A DNA stretch of 64,000 nt from positions 555,097 to 619,096 of the forward strand of contig NZ_PQBZ01000042.1 in assembly GCF_002964665.1 (NCBI RefSeq), read 5' to 3'. Each line of letters opens with the position of its first letter. The stretch's first letter is position 1. The notes beneath the pieces are model-generated. The model searched no databases. It saw only the letters and a program-made list of their open reading frames with translations, and was not told the origin of the DNA. A program made the translations under genes and the position numbers. The DNA is from Pseudoalteromonas sp. T1lg23B (lineage in GTDB: Bacteria; Pseudomonadota; Gammaproteobacteria; Enterobacterales; Alteromonadaceae). This document shows positions 43,693-52,937 of this stretch, in pieces.

Positions 43693-45129
43693 TTACAGCG
43701 CAAGCCAAACCAAAGCGGTGCCAGGCTCTTCACCTCTCGTCCACCACTTCGCCTGATAGTTTTTACCATTGTGAGATACTTTATCTCCGCCCACATAGGT
43801 CGCCTCTGGACGCCACGCTGGAAACTCAGACTGAATGACATTTTTCACCGTTACTGACACTTTCGCCGATGTACTCAATTCGCCATCAGACACAGTTACA
43901 TCGATGGTATACTCAGTGTCTGCTGACACCTCAGGGGCCGACAACTCAATCGTTGCACCCGTTCCTGTCCAGCTCAGTTCTTGTGGCACCTGCCATTGAT
44001 ATGACAAAGTTTGCTGCTCATCATCAAAAGCATGAAGATGTAATGTTGCACTCGACAGTTCATCCATCACAAGCGGATCTGGCTGATGGATTTGCGGTGG
44101 TGTATTGTCCGGTGCAGATTGTAGTGTCAGGTTGTAGCTATACCCTGAGTTACTCACAAACACTTCATTAGAGAGCAGATTTTGCGCATCAAACTGGATC
44201 TCGCCATCGCTGTTTTTAACCCCAATTTTCATAATACTGGCATGATCAAGGTTTAACATTTGCGCCAATTGTTCAGCCCAGTTGCCATGGTTGAAATCGG
44301 TCACCTTCAACGACGTACTCACCAGTTCTTTACCTGTTTCATCGAATACCCGCGCCCATGCCGTGTCACCCACCTGTGCTTGCTGCCCTTGGGAAACAAA
44401 GTAACCGGCGCTGCTCCATTGAATGGGCCCGGTATCACGTACGATGGTCACATCGCTACAGTTGTAAAAACCTTCGCCCACCACATCAATGCGCTGCCAG
44501 CGTGTATACAAAACAGCCTCACCAACGCGGTCCTGAGGAATGCTCACCTTCATGTCATAAAAGCGTTTACCATCTGGGTCTTTGACAAACTCTACGTTAC
44601 CCAACTCAGTGATAAGCTCTAAGTCTTCCCAACGCACGGTGTCCGTTGCTCTGTCGAAACCCGGCTTGGTAAGGTAGAACTTCCAAAAGCTTGGATTGTG
44701 TGGCGTGGTAGCTCTAAACCTTACTGCTACTTCACCATTAGCATTTGGCATAATTTCCGTACTTTGCCAATGTGCGGAAGGCACATCCATGCCTCGTTTT
44801 TGATTGTCTCCCCCAGCGCACAATCGACCGTTAGGTACATTGGCTTCAACGGCACTTTGATCGTTGTAATTCGCGGTATTGACTGAGAACTCATGCTCTT
44901 GAATAAACTGGACATAACCAGACTCAAGAAATGCCGCGCGACATGCTAGATTTGGTATGTTTGAGCCATCTTCAGGCCACCAGTAGCCACCTTGCGCTTC
45001 GCAAATTGATTGCCTTGCTTTGGGAAAATCCATAAAGCCATGGGCATTGACCTTGTAACTCACGGCGCTCATAAACACAGTGCTGATACTTGCAACCAGC
45101 AAAGGGGTTTTAAATAACTTGCTGTTCAT
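43693..45129 (-). CDS. AA10 lytic polysaccharide monooxygenase with CBM5/12
   Basis: 478 aa from ATG 45129 (GGAG 9 nt before it; a TTG at 45144 is not needed). Signal peptide cleaved before His30, giving the free N-terminal His of the copper brace; the second His is H120 in VPSAHWQST. AA10 core blocks are HGFMDFPKARQ, GRLCAGGD, RFRATTPHNPSFWKFYLTKP and VGEGFYNCSDV. Then a middle domain, an Ig-like linker (about 350-430) and a CBM5/12 (AKWWTRGEEPGTA) nearly identical to that of ChiA. It oxidises chitin chains and opens crystals for the flanking chitinases. Confidence 0.93.
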   Translation of the reverse strand: MNSKLFKTPLLVASISTVFMSAVSYKVNAHGFMDFPKARQSICEAQGGYWWPEDGSNIPNLACRAAFLESGYVQFIQEHEFSVNTANYNDQSAVEANVPNGRLCAGGDNQKRGMDVPSAHWQSTEIMPNANGEVAVRFRATTPHNPSFWKFYLTKPGFDRATDTVRWEDLELITELGNVEFVKDPDGKRFYDMKVSIPQDRVGEAVLYTRWQRIDVVGEGFYNCSDVTIVRDTGPIQWSSAGYFVSQGQQAQVGDTAWARVFDETGKELVSTSLKVTDFNHGNWAEQLAQMLNLDHASIMKIGVKNSDGEIQFDAQNLLSNEVFVSNSGYSYNLTLQSAPDNTPPQIHQPDPLVMDELSSATLHLHAFDDEQQTLSYQWQVPQELSWTGTGATIELSAPEVSADTEYTIDVTVSDGELSTSAKVSVTVKNVIQSEFPAWRPEATYVGGDKVSHNGKNYQAKWWTRGEEPGTALVWLAL

Positions 45130-45176
45130 CGTTGTATGCTCCAAAGATGGGCAGCATATTGCTGCCCGTCCAATCG

Positions 45177-48100
45177 TTACAGGCTACAAGCCAATTGATA
45201 ATCGCTACTGCCTTCTGGGGCTTTGTTAGTCCACCATTTTGCTTTGTAGATAATGTCGCCTTGGCGCACTAAATCACCTTGTGCGGCATGTGTACCACGC
45301 GGTAGCGTTGGATATACAACAATGTCTTGAATCGGTGTGCCTTCACACTCTGTCACAGGTTCACCACCATCATCACCCGGTACGGCTTCAGGTAGTTGTG
45401 GATATTCATACTTGAAGGCGAACTTCTTACCATCTTTCTCTGCGATAAAGTTGATAGGCCCTGTGATTGGCATGTAGTACATCACTTGTGCGTTAACAGT
45501 CTCACCTGGTTTGAATGACTTAGCTGTACCACCCCATTCGTTCTTCAACGTGATTGAGAAGCGGTGGAACTCATTTTCAAAGCCGCCGATGTTATTACCC
45601 GCAGCGTTCGAGCCATTTACCTCAACCGCCATACCAAGCTTTTCGGTGGCATTCCAGTTTGATTTAAAGATGGCTGATGTTGCTACTGGCACATCGAAGG
45701 AGATTTTCGCTCCGGTTAAATCAATTTGTGAGTTGTTAGTAAACGAGAATGTTGGGCTAATTGGATAGTTTGCATCCCCTAATGGGAAGTCCTTCGCCAC
45801 AAAGCTGACATCGACCGATTTGGCAGGTAACTGGAAGTCTGCGTTACCTTGATGAACGTTGTATGGTGCACCACTTTGGTTAAACTTGTTATAAGCAAGT
45901 TTGGTCAGGCTCGACCCCATAAAGTATTCACCGGTTGCGGCATTGTAATCAAAATCCCCAGCCAGCTCCCAGAACATGATACCGCCAAGGCCGTTGTTGA
46001 TAACATAATCAACCTTCGCTCCCATTGACTCCTCATCTTCGATAGAAATGAACACTTTTTTCTGTTCATTCCACAACCATGGAGCCACGGCAACAGAATC
46101 ATAATGACGAGTATAGGTGCCTGTCAGCTGATCAGTTGGATCGTTCTCAGGGTCAAGGCCATAGTCACTAAGGTAGCTTGGCGTAACGCCTTGCTGTAGG
46201 TTTTTAGCATGCCAAAGTGGGTTTGAACCTGCAGGAACTTCTAGCCCCACATCATTCTTATCGTGCCATAAGTTATCAATCCCTACCGCGCCATTACCAC
46301 ATTTGTTTTTATCGCCTTTACCTGTTCCTGGCGGACAGTTTGCTTGGTCTGCCAGTGCAGCTTGACCCCATAGACCATTGGTACCGCCTTGCACATTTTG
46401 GAAACCACGGGTGTAGTAAGGGATACCGATATTAATACGACCCGCTGAGATTGAACCTCTGAAGTAACGGACCGCCCAATCCGTATTTAAATAGCCAATG
46501 CCTTCAAACTCAGGCGTGCCATAGACGTTCCATTGTTTAAGCTCAGAATCTTCACCAGTATCAAATAACGCAGCATTGTGACCAACATGAGAGTTCCAAG
46601 CTCCATGTAAGTCGTAAGACATAATATTCACATAATCCAGATACTTAACTGACTGGAAAGTTTCCATACCACGTAGTAAGTAACCTGAAGATGGCGATGC
46701 AATCGTCAGCATATAGTGCTGGCCATCTTTTTCACCTTCTTTGTCTAGCTCTTCGCGTAAACGCTTCATCAGCACTTGATAAGAAGCATTTAAACCAGCG
46801 CGACGAGCGTTAGAAATAGGGAAGTCATCGGGGTGCCCAGAGTCGTCCATTGATGATGGGTATTCATAGTCAATGTCGACACCATCAAAACCATATTTTT
46901 TGATGAATTCAACCGCACTTTTTGCAAATGCATCAATACCAGCATGATTTACAGAACCATCAGCATTGGTTGTCATGGTGTAAAAACCACCGCTGTTCAC
47001 ACGTTTGCCATCTGAACCAAAGTATCCGCCAGTTTCTGCCCAACCACCCACAGAAATCAGTGTTTTCACATCTGGATACTGCTTTTTGTATTTGTTAAGC
47101 AGGTTAAAATGCCCTTTGTAAGGCAAGCTTGGGTCCATTTCAGCACCTGCAACACCAGGCCATTCCATGTTGGTTGCAGGGTTACCCGCTGCGTTTGGAT
47201 CGCCAATCGAAACTTTGTTATTTGCATCAACATGAGCAAATGCATAGTTGATGTGCGTAATTTTGTCCCAAGGGATATCTTTTACCAGATAACTAGGCTG
47301 ACCATTCGCACCATTTCTCCAACTGGTGAAATAACCAATAACACGGCGAGGATGGTCTTGCCCCATGATCTCGCGACCATTTTGATCATAAACCGTACAA
47401 TATGGTGTATTCACACCCGGCGTTTGATATAGGCCCTCAGGTTTACAATCATCAGTGCCTGGATTATCACTCACCACGTTAATTTGCTTACTGATCTGAC
47501 CCGTAGCACCTTCGTTGTCGGTCACGGTTAGGGTAAAGGTTACTTGACCCAGCTCCGTTGCAACCCAAGTGTGCTCTGTTGCTGTGCCATTTGTCGCCAC
47601 TACCTCTGTGCCATCAACAGCAAAGCTCAATTTAGTCACAGAGCCATCTTCATCCGTACCTGAAAGCGCGAACTTAACACTAGAGCCCACGGTTACTTTC
47701 GGTGGTAAATTCACCAGATCAAGTACAGCCACAGGCGCTTTGTTAACAGGAGTATCGCTTTTCACAATCACTTGGTGACTGAGCATACTCGATACCGCAC
47801 CTTCGTTATCCGTCGCTTTAACTGAAATGGTGTGCGTGCCTTCTACCGCAGTCCAAGCCGCTTCAAAATTGTCATTTGTACCTGACGTATCCGTCAAGAT
47901 TAATGAGCCATTTACGTAAAAGTCAACTTTGCTAACTGTACCATCCTCATCAGTTGCATTAGCGATAATGGCAACGCTGTCATTAACATTAAACTCAGAA
48001 CCTTCAATCGGGCTTAACTGGTTGATTTTTGGATCTTTGTTAATGACAACGCTGTCACAAGCACCCAAATTTTTCCATTCTTGCCACGGACCAGAATGTG

Positions 48101-48299
48101 TTTCTGGCTCTGATTGAGTCCACCATTTGGCCTCATAGGCTACGTCATTTTGTTGAACCACGTTACCCGCTGTAAGCGTCATACCTGGCTGCCATACTGG
48201 GACACCGGTGCAATCGTATGCGTGTGATTGCGCCCCCATTAACCCTAAAGTTAAGGCACTCAGTTTGAGTGCCGACTTGAGTAATTTTTGTGAACTCAT
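45177..48299 (-). CDS. chiC: large GH18 chitinase (ChiC-like) with two CBM5/12 domains
   Basis: 1040 aa. Sec signal ending SHA-Y; N-terminal CBM5/12 (about 30-80, AKWWTQSEPETH); two Ig/PKD-like modules (about 90-180 and 185-275, each with TDEDGxVxK and TDNEGA); GH18 domain (about 310-830) with FDGVDIDYEYPS near residue 470 and LISVGGWAETGG; a beta module (about 840-985) and a C-terminal CBM5/12 (about 995-1040, AKWWTNKAPEGS). Probably the complementary, more endo-type chitinase of the operon. GGAGATAATC precedes the ATG. It is the first gene of the operon, with 47 nt to the LPMO. Confidence 0.92.
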   Translation of the reverse strand: MSSQKLLKSALKLSALTLGLMGAQSHAYDCTGVPVWQPGMTLTAGNVVQQNDVAYEAKWWTQSEPETHSGPWQEWKNLGACDSVVINKDPKINQLSPIEGSEFNVNDSVAIIANATDEDGTVSKVDFYVNGSLILTDTSGTNDNFEAAWTAVEGTHTISVKATDNEGAVSSMLSHQVIVKSDTPVNKAPVAVLDLVNLPPKVTVGSSVKFALSGTDEDGSVTKLSFAVDGTEVVATNGTATEHTWVATELGQVTFTLTVTDNEGATGQISKQINVVSDNPGTDDCKPEGLYQTPGVNTPYCTVYDQNGREIMGQDHPRRVIGYFTSWRNGANGQPSYLVKDIPWDKITHINYAFAHVDANNKVSIGDPNAAGNPATNMEWPGVAGAEMDPSLPYKGHFNLLNKYKKQYPDVKTLISVGGWAETGGYFGSDGKRVNSGGFYTMTTNADGSVNHAGIDAFAKSAVEFIKKYGFDGVDIDYEYPSSMDDSGHPDDFPISNARRAGLNASYQVLMKRLREELDKEGEKDGQHYMLTIASPSSGYLLRGMETFQSVKYLDYVNIMSYDLHGAWNSHVGHNAALFDTGEDSELKQWNVYGTPEFEGIGYLNTDWAVRYFRGSISAGRINIGIPYYTRGFQNVQGGTNGLWGQAALADQANCPPGTGKGDKNKCGNGAVGIDNLWHDKNDVGLEVPAGSNPLWHAKNLQQGVTPSYLSDYGLDPENDPTDQLTGTYTRHYDSVAVAPWLWNEQKKVFISIEDEESMGAKVDYVINNGLGGIMFWELAGDFDYNAATGEYFMGSSLTKLAYNKFNQSGAPYNVHQGNADFQLPAKSVDVSFVAKDFPLGDANYPISPTFSFTNNSQIDLTGAKISFDVPVATSAIFKSNWNATEKLGMAVEVNGSNAAGNNIGGFENEFHRFSITLKNEWGGTAKSFKPGETVNAQVMYYMPITGPINFIAEKDGKKFAFKYEYPQLPEAVPGDDGGEPVTECEGTPIQDIVVYPTLPRGTHAAQGDLVRQGDIIYKAKWWTNKAPEGSSDYQLACSL

Positions 48300-48862
48300 G
48301 ATTATCTCCGACCTTTACATGTAACTTTTGTTTAACAAATTAACATTAAAGCTAACACATAAATTAGGAGCGTCAATCACGTTTTGTTCACTTTTCATCC
48401 TGCCATGCAAGCCGTTCGGGGTAAGAGTAGTAATATATTCGTATAAAAATCGAAAAAAAACCAAACAAAGATCATCCCATTCTTTTCAGTAATTACATGA
48501 AATGGATTCATAATGAATTTACTAGAGATAAAAAATTTAATATCTAAAAACAAAAGGTTGTGAAACCTAAGTGTCATATTAAAAATAATTTTTATAGCTA
48601 AATCGAAGAAAAACTAATCCGAATGAGCTGCAATTTATATATTTCAAAAAAATATAAGAAGATCATTTTTGCTATAAATAAATATAACTCACAACCGAAT
48701 TACGTTTACGTTAACGTCAATAAGAATTGTGCAAACCTATACTTTTTAGTTATTTAAACTTGTTTTGATATTCGTTATGGAGCTAATGAAATGACACTGA
48801 CTCTACATCCTGTCAGATCCGAGAGGTCAAGAATACAACGAAGAACTAGATAAAAAGTATGA
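48300..48862. promoter_or_regulatory. chitinase promoter region with palindromes
   Basis: 563 bp without a gene, very AT-rich. TTACATGTAA (48315-48324) lies just before the ribosome binding site of chiC. Further up, TTTACGTTAACGTCAA (about 48705-48720, core palindrome ACGTTAACGT at 48708-48717) resembles the operator of the MerR-type regulator LiuR. No -35/-10 pair can be assigned with confidence. Confidence 0.4.
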
Positions 48863-49828
48863 TTAAAGGGTAGTGGAAGGTTCAGTTAAAACTGGTAGCT
48901 TACATAAAATTTTACTACCACGGCCCTGCGTGCTTTCGATTGTTATAACCCCTTGATGTTCAGTTATTATTCCATAAACAATGGCCATTCCCATTCCCGT
49001 TCCTTGACCGACAGGTTTAGTGGTAAAAAAGGGCTCAAAAATATGTGCAATCGTTTGTTCACTCATGCCGCAACCATTGTCCTCAACACTCAAATAGATA
49101 CAGTCCTGTTCACTGTATAGTTCAACTACTATTTCAGCCTTTTGTACATGTCCTTCACACGCTTGTTGAGCATTGAGTAGGAGGTTAACAAACACTTGGT
49201 TGAGCGCCGCTAAGTTACAGTAGCTAAGTGGTATAGGCTGTATATTACAGATCAAATGTGTATTTTTTAGCTGGTTATGTAATAGCTTTATCGCGCCTTC
49301 TAAAGATTCACCGATATCTGCCATTGCCAACAAGTTGTTTTTAGGTCTAGCAAAACTCAGTAAATTTTTGACGATAGCGCCTATTCTTCTCAACCCTTCC
49401 TGAGCATCGTCCAATAGCTCATCAATATCGTCCAACAAAAAATTAAATGACTGCTGCTGATCTAAACGTTGCAACGCTACTTTAAATTCTTCAGGACTTA
49501 ACTGGTCATCCAACACTTTCTTTGCGATGACTAACAGCTCATGAATAATCGGCTTAACATAATTGAGACTTTCTAAATTGCTCATGGCGTACGCCAATGG
49601 ATTGTTGATTTCATGAGCCACACCTGCCGATAGCGTGCCTAATGTTGCCATCTTTTCGGTTTGCATCAGTACTGCTTGTTGGTTTTGCAGTTGTATTACC
49701 TTTTCCTCCAATGCTTTGTTTGACTGGTACAACTCTCTGGTTTTTTCTTCTAGGATATGCTCTAGCTCGTCCCTTGCTTGCTTCTCTCTCAGGTATGCAC
49801 GATAGTATTCGTCAGTTGATTTAACCAT
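48863..49828 (-). CDS. cytoplasmic histidine kinase of H-NOX module
   Basis: 321 aa from ATG 49828, which has AAGGA 8 nt before it and follows the H-NOX stop by 1 nt; the upstream frame start at 49879 lies inside the H-NOX gene. No membrane segment. A coiled coil (about 15-60) leads to a HisKA domain with LGTLSAGVAHEINNPLAYAM (His near 72), then the ATPase domain with NLLLNAQQA, EDNGCGM and GTGMGMAIVYG. It is an HnoK-type kinase: in related marine bacteria NO-bound H-NOX inhibits the adjacent soluble kinase. Likely partners are the receiver proteins encoded at 50379 and 51594. Confidence 0.88.
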   Translation of the reverse strand: MVKSTDEYYRAYLREKQARDELEHILEEKTRELYQSNKALEEKVIQLQNQQAVLMQTEKMATLGTLSAGVAHEINNPLAYAMSNLESLNYVKPIIHELLVIAKKVLDDQLSPEEFKVALQRLDQQQSFNFLLDDIDELLDDAQEGLRRIGAIVKNLLSFARPKNNLLAMADIGESLEGAIKLLHNQLKNTHLICNIQPIPLSYCNLAALNQVFVNLLLNAQQACEGHVQKAEIVVELYSEQDCIYLSVEDNGCGMSEQTIAHIFEPFFTTKPVGQGTGMGMAIVYGIITEHQGVITIESTQGRGSKILCKLPVLTEPSTTL

Positions 49829-49829
49829 G

Positions 49830-50375
49830 TTATTTTTCCTTGAAAGTAAGCAGCAAAGTACATTCTTGTTCACCTTCATGCATGCATTTTTGATGATCTA
49901 TATTCACATTCATCTGGTAAAATGCGGCGGCACCATTAATGAGTCCCTCAGCACAAAAACACAGCTTTCTATTGGAACGATAAAACATCAATATATTGTT
50001 TTCATTGATTTTTTCACATCGAATTTGCGGCAAGTTAGGTTCATGATAGAGCTTCGCAACTTCAGCATGGATCACCGTATCGATTCCCATGATCAACGAA
50101 CTAAAATCTTTAAACTGGAGCAAAATCTCACTATGTTTTTGAGTTAAATAGGCAAACAGAAACTCACCGAAAGTTCTCAAAATATCCGACAAAGGCTTAT
50201 CAACGACCAGCGCAACCTCCTGCGCCAAAGCAAAAAGCTCTTCATCGGGATAGTTTTTCGCAGACACATATACCCGATCTTCTGGGGCATGTTTTTCCAG
50301 TAGCTTTTCCCACACCGAAATGTCATATGCTTGCACAACCAGCTCTTCCAAGCCTCTAAAAATGATCCCTTTCAT
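49830..50375 (-). CDS. hnoX: H-NOX haem nitric-oxide sensor
   Basis: 181 aa, the family length. N-terminal MKGIIFRGLEELV, the proximal haem ligand His103 in GIDTVIHAEVAKLY, Pro117, and the YxSxR haem-propionate motif as Y132-R-S-N-R136, followed by LCFCAEGLINGAAAFY and the two-Cys C-terminal part (QKCMHEGEQECTLLL). It binds NO at haem and controls the kinase encoded 1 nt downstream. The four late cysteines may allow zinc or disulfide sensing as in other H-NOX proteins. ATG 50375 is preceded by a GAG. Confidence 0.92.
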   Translation of the reverse strand: MKGIIFRGLEELVVQAYDISVWEKLLEKHAPEDRVYVSAKNYPDEELFALAQEVALVVDKPLSDILRTFGEFLFAYLTQKHSEILLQFKDFSSLIMGIDTVIHAEVAKLYHEPNLPQIRCEKINENNILMFYRSNRKLCFCAEGLINGAAAFYQMNVNIDHQKCMHEGEQECTLLLTFKEK

Positions 50376-50378
50376 AAC

Positions 50379-51503
50379 TCACTCTACCTTGTGTTCTCTA
50401 CTCTGATACCAAGCCCTTAACGCATCGAACTGACCACATACCTGTAATCGTGAATAAAGCTCAGGGGTGAGATCAAACACTTTTTTTTGCATCAGCTGCT
50501 CAGTCACAGCATGGAGTAACGTCAAAGATATATTTGGTTCAAGCGGCAGATCATTAACCAGTTGCGCTCGAACTAATGACTCGTCGAATCCCCACAATGC
50601 GAGGAGATAAGCAGCCAATGCGTAGCTTGAAACCGAGTTTGACGCATGCTGCGGCAAAACACATTCTTTGGTCAAAACCCCAACCGCACTTAGCAAGCAA
50701 CACGCAAATGCATTTTGCTGCACATCGCTACTTTGCTTCAAATAACGTGTTAGCGATTTAGCCATTAAAGCCTTCTCCAAAGCTTCATCAATCAAAGCTT
50801 CGATTCGAGCTTGTTTTAGCCGATTAATAAATAGCTGTGACATCTCATAACAAGTGACTAATGCCTTCAATGCAACCAAGCCGATTCGAACGACCGCTTC
50901 TTTGACATCAGCAGTATGGGTTTGGTAACCCATGAATGCAGAATTTGCGATTTGCAGTAACTTACCAACCAAAGCAGGGTCATGATTCAACAAATCCACA
51001 AGTTCATTAATATCTGGAGAGCCATGTTGTAGCGCTTCCATCAATCCTGAGATACTCGCTGTTAAACAAGGCAACCCTGTAATTTGTCCCAACTTTACAC
51101 GGGTGAGCTTAGTAAGTGGCAAGCTTTTAAGGATCAAAGTGTTAGTAATGACTTGCTGTAAATGGGTATGGGTAAATGGCTTGACTAGATGAAAATGAAT
51201 GGTGTTATCGACTTGAAATCGATATTCCTCTTGAAGATCCCCGCTGAGCAAGCATCTAATCGCACAAGGACACAATACCTTGGCGCGAGACAATACCTCC
51301 AGTCCAGAAACCGCACCGAGCTGCACCTCACAAAGAATAATATCGGGTTCGCCCTGTTCATGAAGACATCTTTCAAACTCTTCACTGTGTTGCAGGCTGA
51401 CAATCACTGCGTTTTCATACAAGCGGCTCAATGAACGAGACAGTGCCTTAAGCACTAACTCATCGTCATCAATCAGCAGTATGTTTATCGTCAGCTCAGT
51501 CAT
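50379..51503 (-). CDS. receiver (Asp to Glu) - HDOD protein in H-NOX operon
   Basis: 374 aa. Receiver fold with the acidic pocket D12-D14, S87 and K108, but the phosphorylated Asp is replaced by Glu59 (PDIILCEVQL), so it cannot be phosphorylated normally and may mimic the active state. Residues about 140-330 form an HDOD domain (LNHDPALVGKLLQIANSAFM, VKEAVVRIGLVALKALV). HDOD proteins often pair with receivers in cyclic-di-GMP or chemotaxis outputs. It is first in the operon, 3 nt before the H-NOX gene, and divergent from the HD-GYP gene across 90 bp. Its role in the NO pathway is inference. Confidence 0.8.
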   Translation of the reverse strand: MTELTINILLIDDDELVLKALSRSLSRLYENAVIVSLQHSEEFERCLHEQGEPDIILCEVQLGAVSGLEVLSRAKVLCPCAIRCLLSGDLQEEYRFQVDNTIHFHLVKPFTHTHLQQVITNTLILKSLPLTKLTRVKLGQITGLPCLTASISGLMEALQHGSPDINELVDLLNHDPALVGKLLQIANSAFMGYQTHTADVKEAVVRIGLVALKALVTCYEMSQLFINRLKQARIEALIDEALEKALMAKSLTRYLKQSSDVQQNAFACCLLSAVGVLTKECVLPQHASNSVSSYALAAYLLALWGFDESLVRAQLVNDLPLEPNISLTLLHAVTEQLMQKKVFDLTPELYSRLQVCGQFDALRAWYQSREHKVE

Positions 51504-51593
51504 GTAACTTTTATCCTGCGATGGGAAATTGTGTATATAGACAGCTTAGTCTAAATTTATTTACATACACATTTTTGTAATTCACTGTTTTTT

Positions 51594-52937
51594 ATGCAAG
51601 ATATTGAGAAGCTTAGCCAACTAGAAAAACGTCCTGCACAGGTGCTGCTGTTGGACGACGAGCCGAGCGTGCTACGCGCTTTGTCGCGCCTTCTAAATCA
51701 CCATAAAATACAAACGACTACATTTACTTCGGGCGAAGAAGCACTCTCGGCGATGGAAAGTCATGAATTTGATGTCGTGATCAGTGATATGAGAATGCCA
51801 AATATGGATGGCTTGGAGTTTTTAACAAGGGCAAAGAGTGCCGCACCTGACTCACAACGTATGCTGCTGACCGGCTATGCTGACATAGAAGCCACCATTG
51901 ATGCCATCAATAAAGCTAAGATCCATGCATACATGAACAAACCTTGGGAAAATGACCATTTAGTTCACGCTGTTAAGCAAGCCATAGAAAAGTATCGACT
52001 AACCAAACATAATGCCATATTACAAGAGCATGTGCTGGCGCAAAATAAGCAACTTAACGAGTTAAATCATTCTCTTGAGCAACTTGTTGAAAAACGCACA
52101 CAACAGATTAGACAAGTTCTCAAAAAGCTTGAGGCTCAACATAAACATGAGCAACACGAGCATCGTTCAACCGTTGAGCTGTTATACAACTTTATCAACG
52201 CCAATCCGTATATTGATGGCAAACTGGCCAGCAATATCGCAAAAACCTGTCGCCTAGTTGCTAAGCAACTCAAACTTGATGGAGAAACGATAGCCACCGC
52301 AGGTATGGCAGGCTTTTTAGCTCAAGTCGGTTTGCTTGCAATGGACCCCGCACTATACAAGGTGCCAACAAGTCAATTAACAGACCAACAAAAGAAACTG
52401 TACTATACCCACCCAGCAACAGCACAGTTGATGCTCATGCCGGCGCAACACATGAACGATGTAACCGAAGCCATCTATCATCAATATGAGAAATACAATG
52501 GCGAAGGCATACCTAAGGGCTTAAAACGCAATGCAATTCCTATATGCGCACAGATTCTTGCCGTGGCAAGAGATTATTGGCAATACATGGCACTTAACCA
52601 AAAAGCGGATGACGAAAAGCAACTAGACGCGCTATCCCACATAAAAGCGTTTAGTGAGCACTTTTATAGCCCACGAGTCGTCGCTGCGCTTGAGGCTTGC
52701 GCAGGACAGCTGCACAAGCGAAACAACGAACAAGCAGGCTCAATGCAGATCCTCAATAGTGAACAACTCCAACCAGGTATGGTACTGGGTCTTCCCGTAC
52801 ACAATCATCAAGGGATCATGCTACTACCAAAAGGTCACGTGTTTACCAAAGTCTCCATCGCAAAGCTCAGACAACTGGAGCACCACAAACCCACGCCATT
52901 CAGGTTGATGATAAGCCATCATGCAAATGGTGCTTAG
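51594..52937 (+). CDS. receiver - degenerate HD-GYP protein (HnoD-like)
   Basis: 447 aa. Intact receiver with phospho-Asp65 (VVISDMRMPN) and KPW; a long coiled coil (about 140-190); then an HD-GYP fold (about 193-350) in which the HD pair is A243-Q244 and GYP is G305-I306-P307, so phosphodiesterase activity should be lost; plus a C-terminal ZZ-like segment (LQPGMVLGLPVHNHQGIMLL). Degenerate HD-GYP receivers such as HnoD in Shewanella regulate a cyclic-di-GMP phosphodiesterase in response to H-NOX signalling. No ribosome binding site is seen before the ATG. Its end overlaps the convergent RND gene by 38 nt. Confidence 0.85.
   Translation: MQDIEKLSQLEKRPAQVLLLDDEPSVLRALSRLLNHHKIQTTTFTSGEEALSAMESHEFDVVISDMRMPNMDGLEFLTRAKSAAPDSQRMLLTGYADIEATIDAINKAKIHAYMNKPWENDHLVHAVKQAIEKYRLTKHNAILQEHVLAQNKQLNELNHSLEQLVEKRTQQIRQVLKKLEAQHKHEQHEHRSTVELLYNFINANPYIDGKLASNIAKTCRLVAKQLKLDGETIATAGMAGFLAQVGLLAMDPALYKVPTSQLTDQQKKLYYTHPATAQLMLMPAQHMNDVTEAIYHQYEKYNGEGIPKGLKRNAIPICAQILAVARDYWQYMALNQKADDEKQLDALSHIKAFSEHFYSPRVVAALEACAGQLHKRNNEQAGSMQILNSEQLQPGMVLGLPVHNHQGIMLLPKGHVFTKVSIAKLRQLEHHKPTPFRLMISHHANGA

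Noticed and set aside
48395..48577. 60-aa minus-strand frame upstream of chiC
   Set aside because: Low-complexity, Phe-rich translation in AT-rich DNA with no ribosome binding site; probably spurious.
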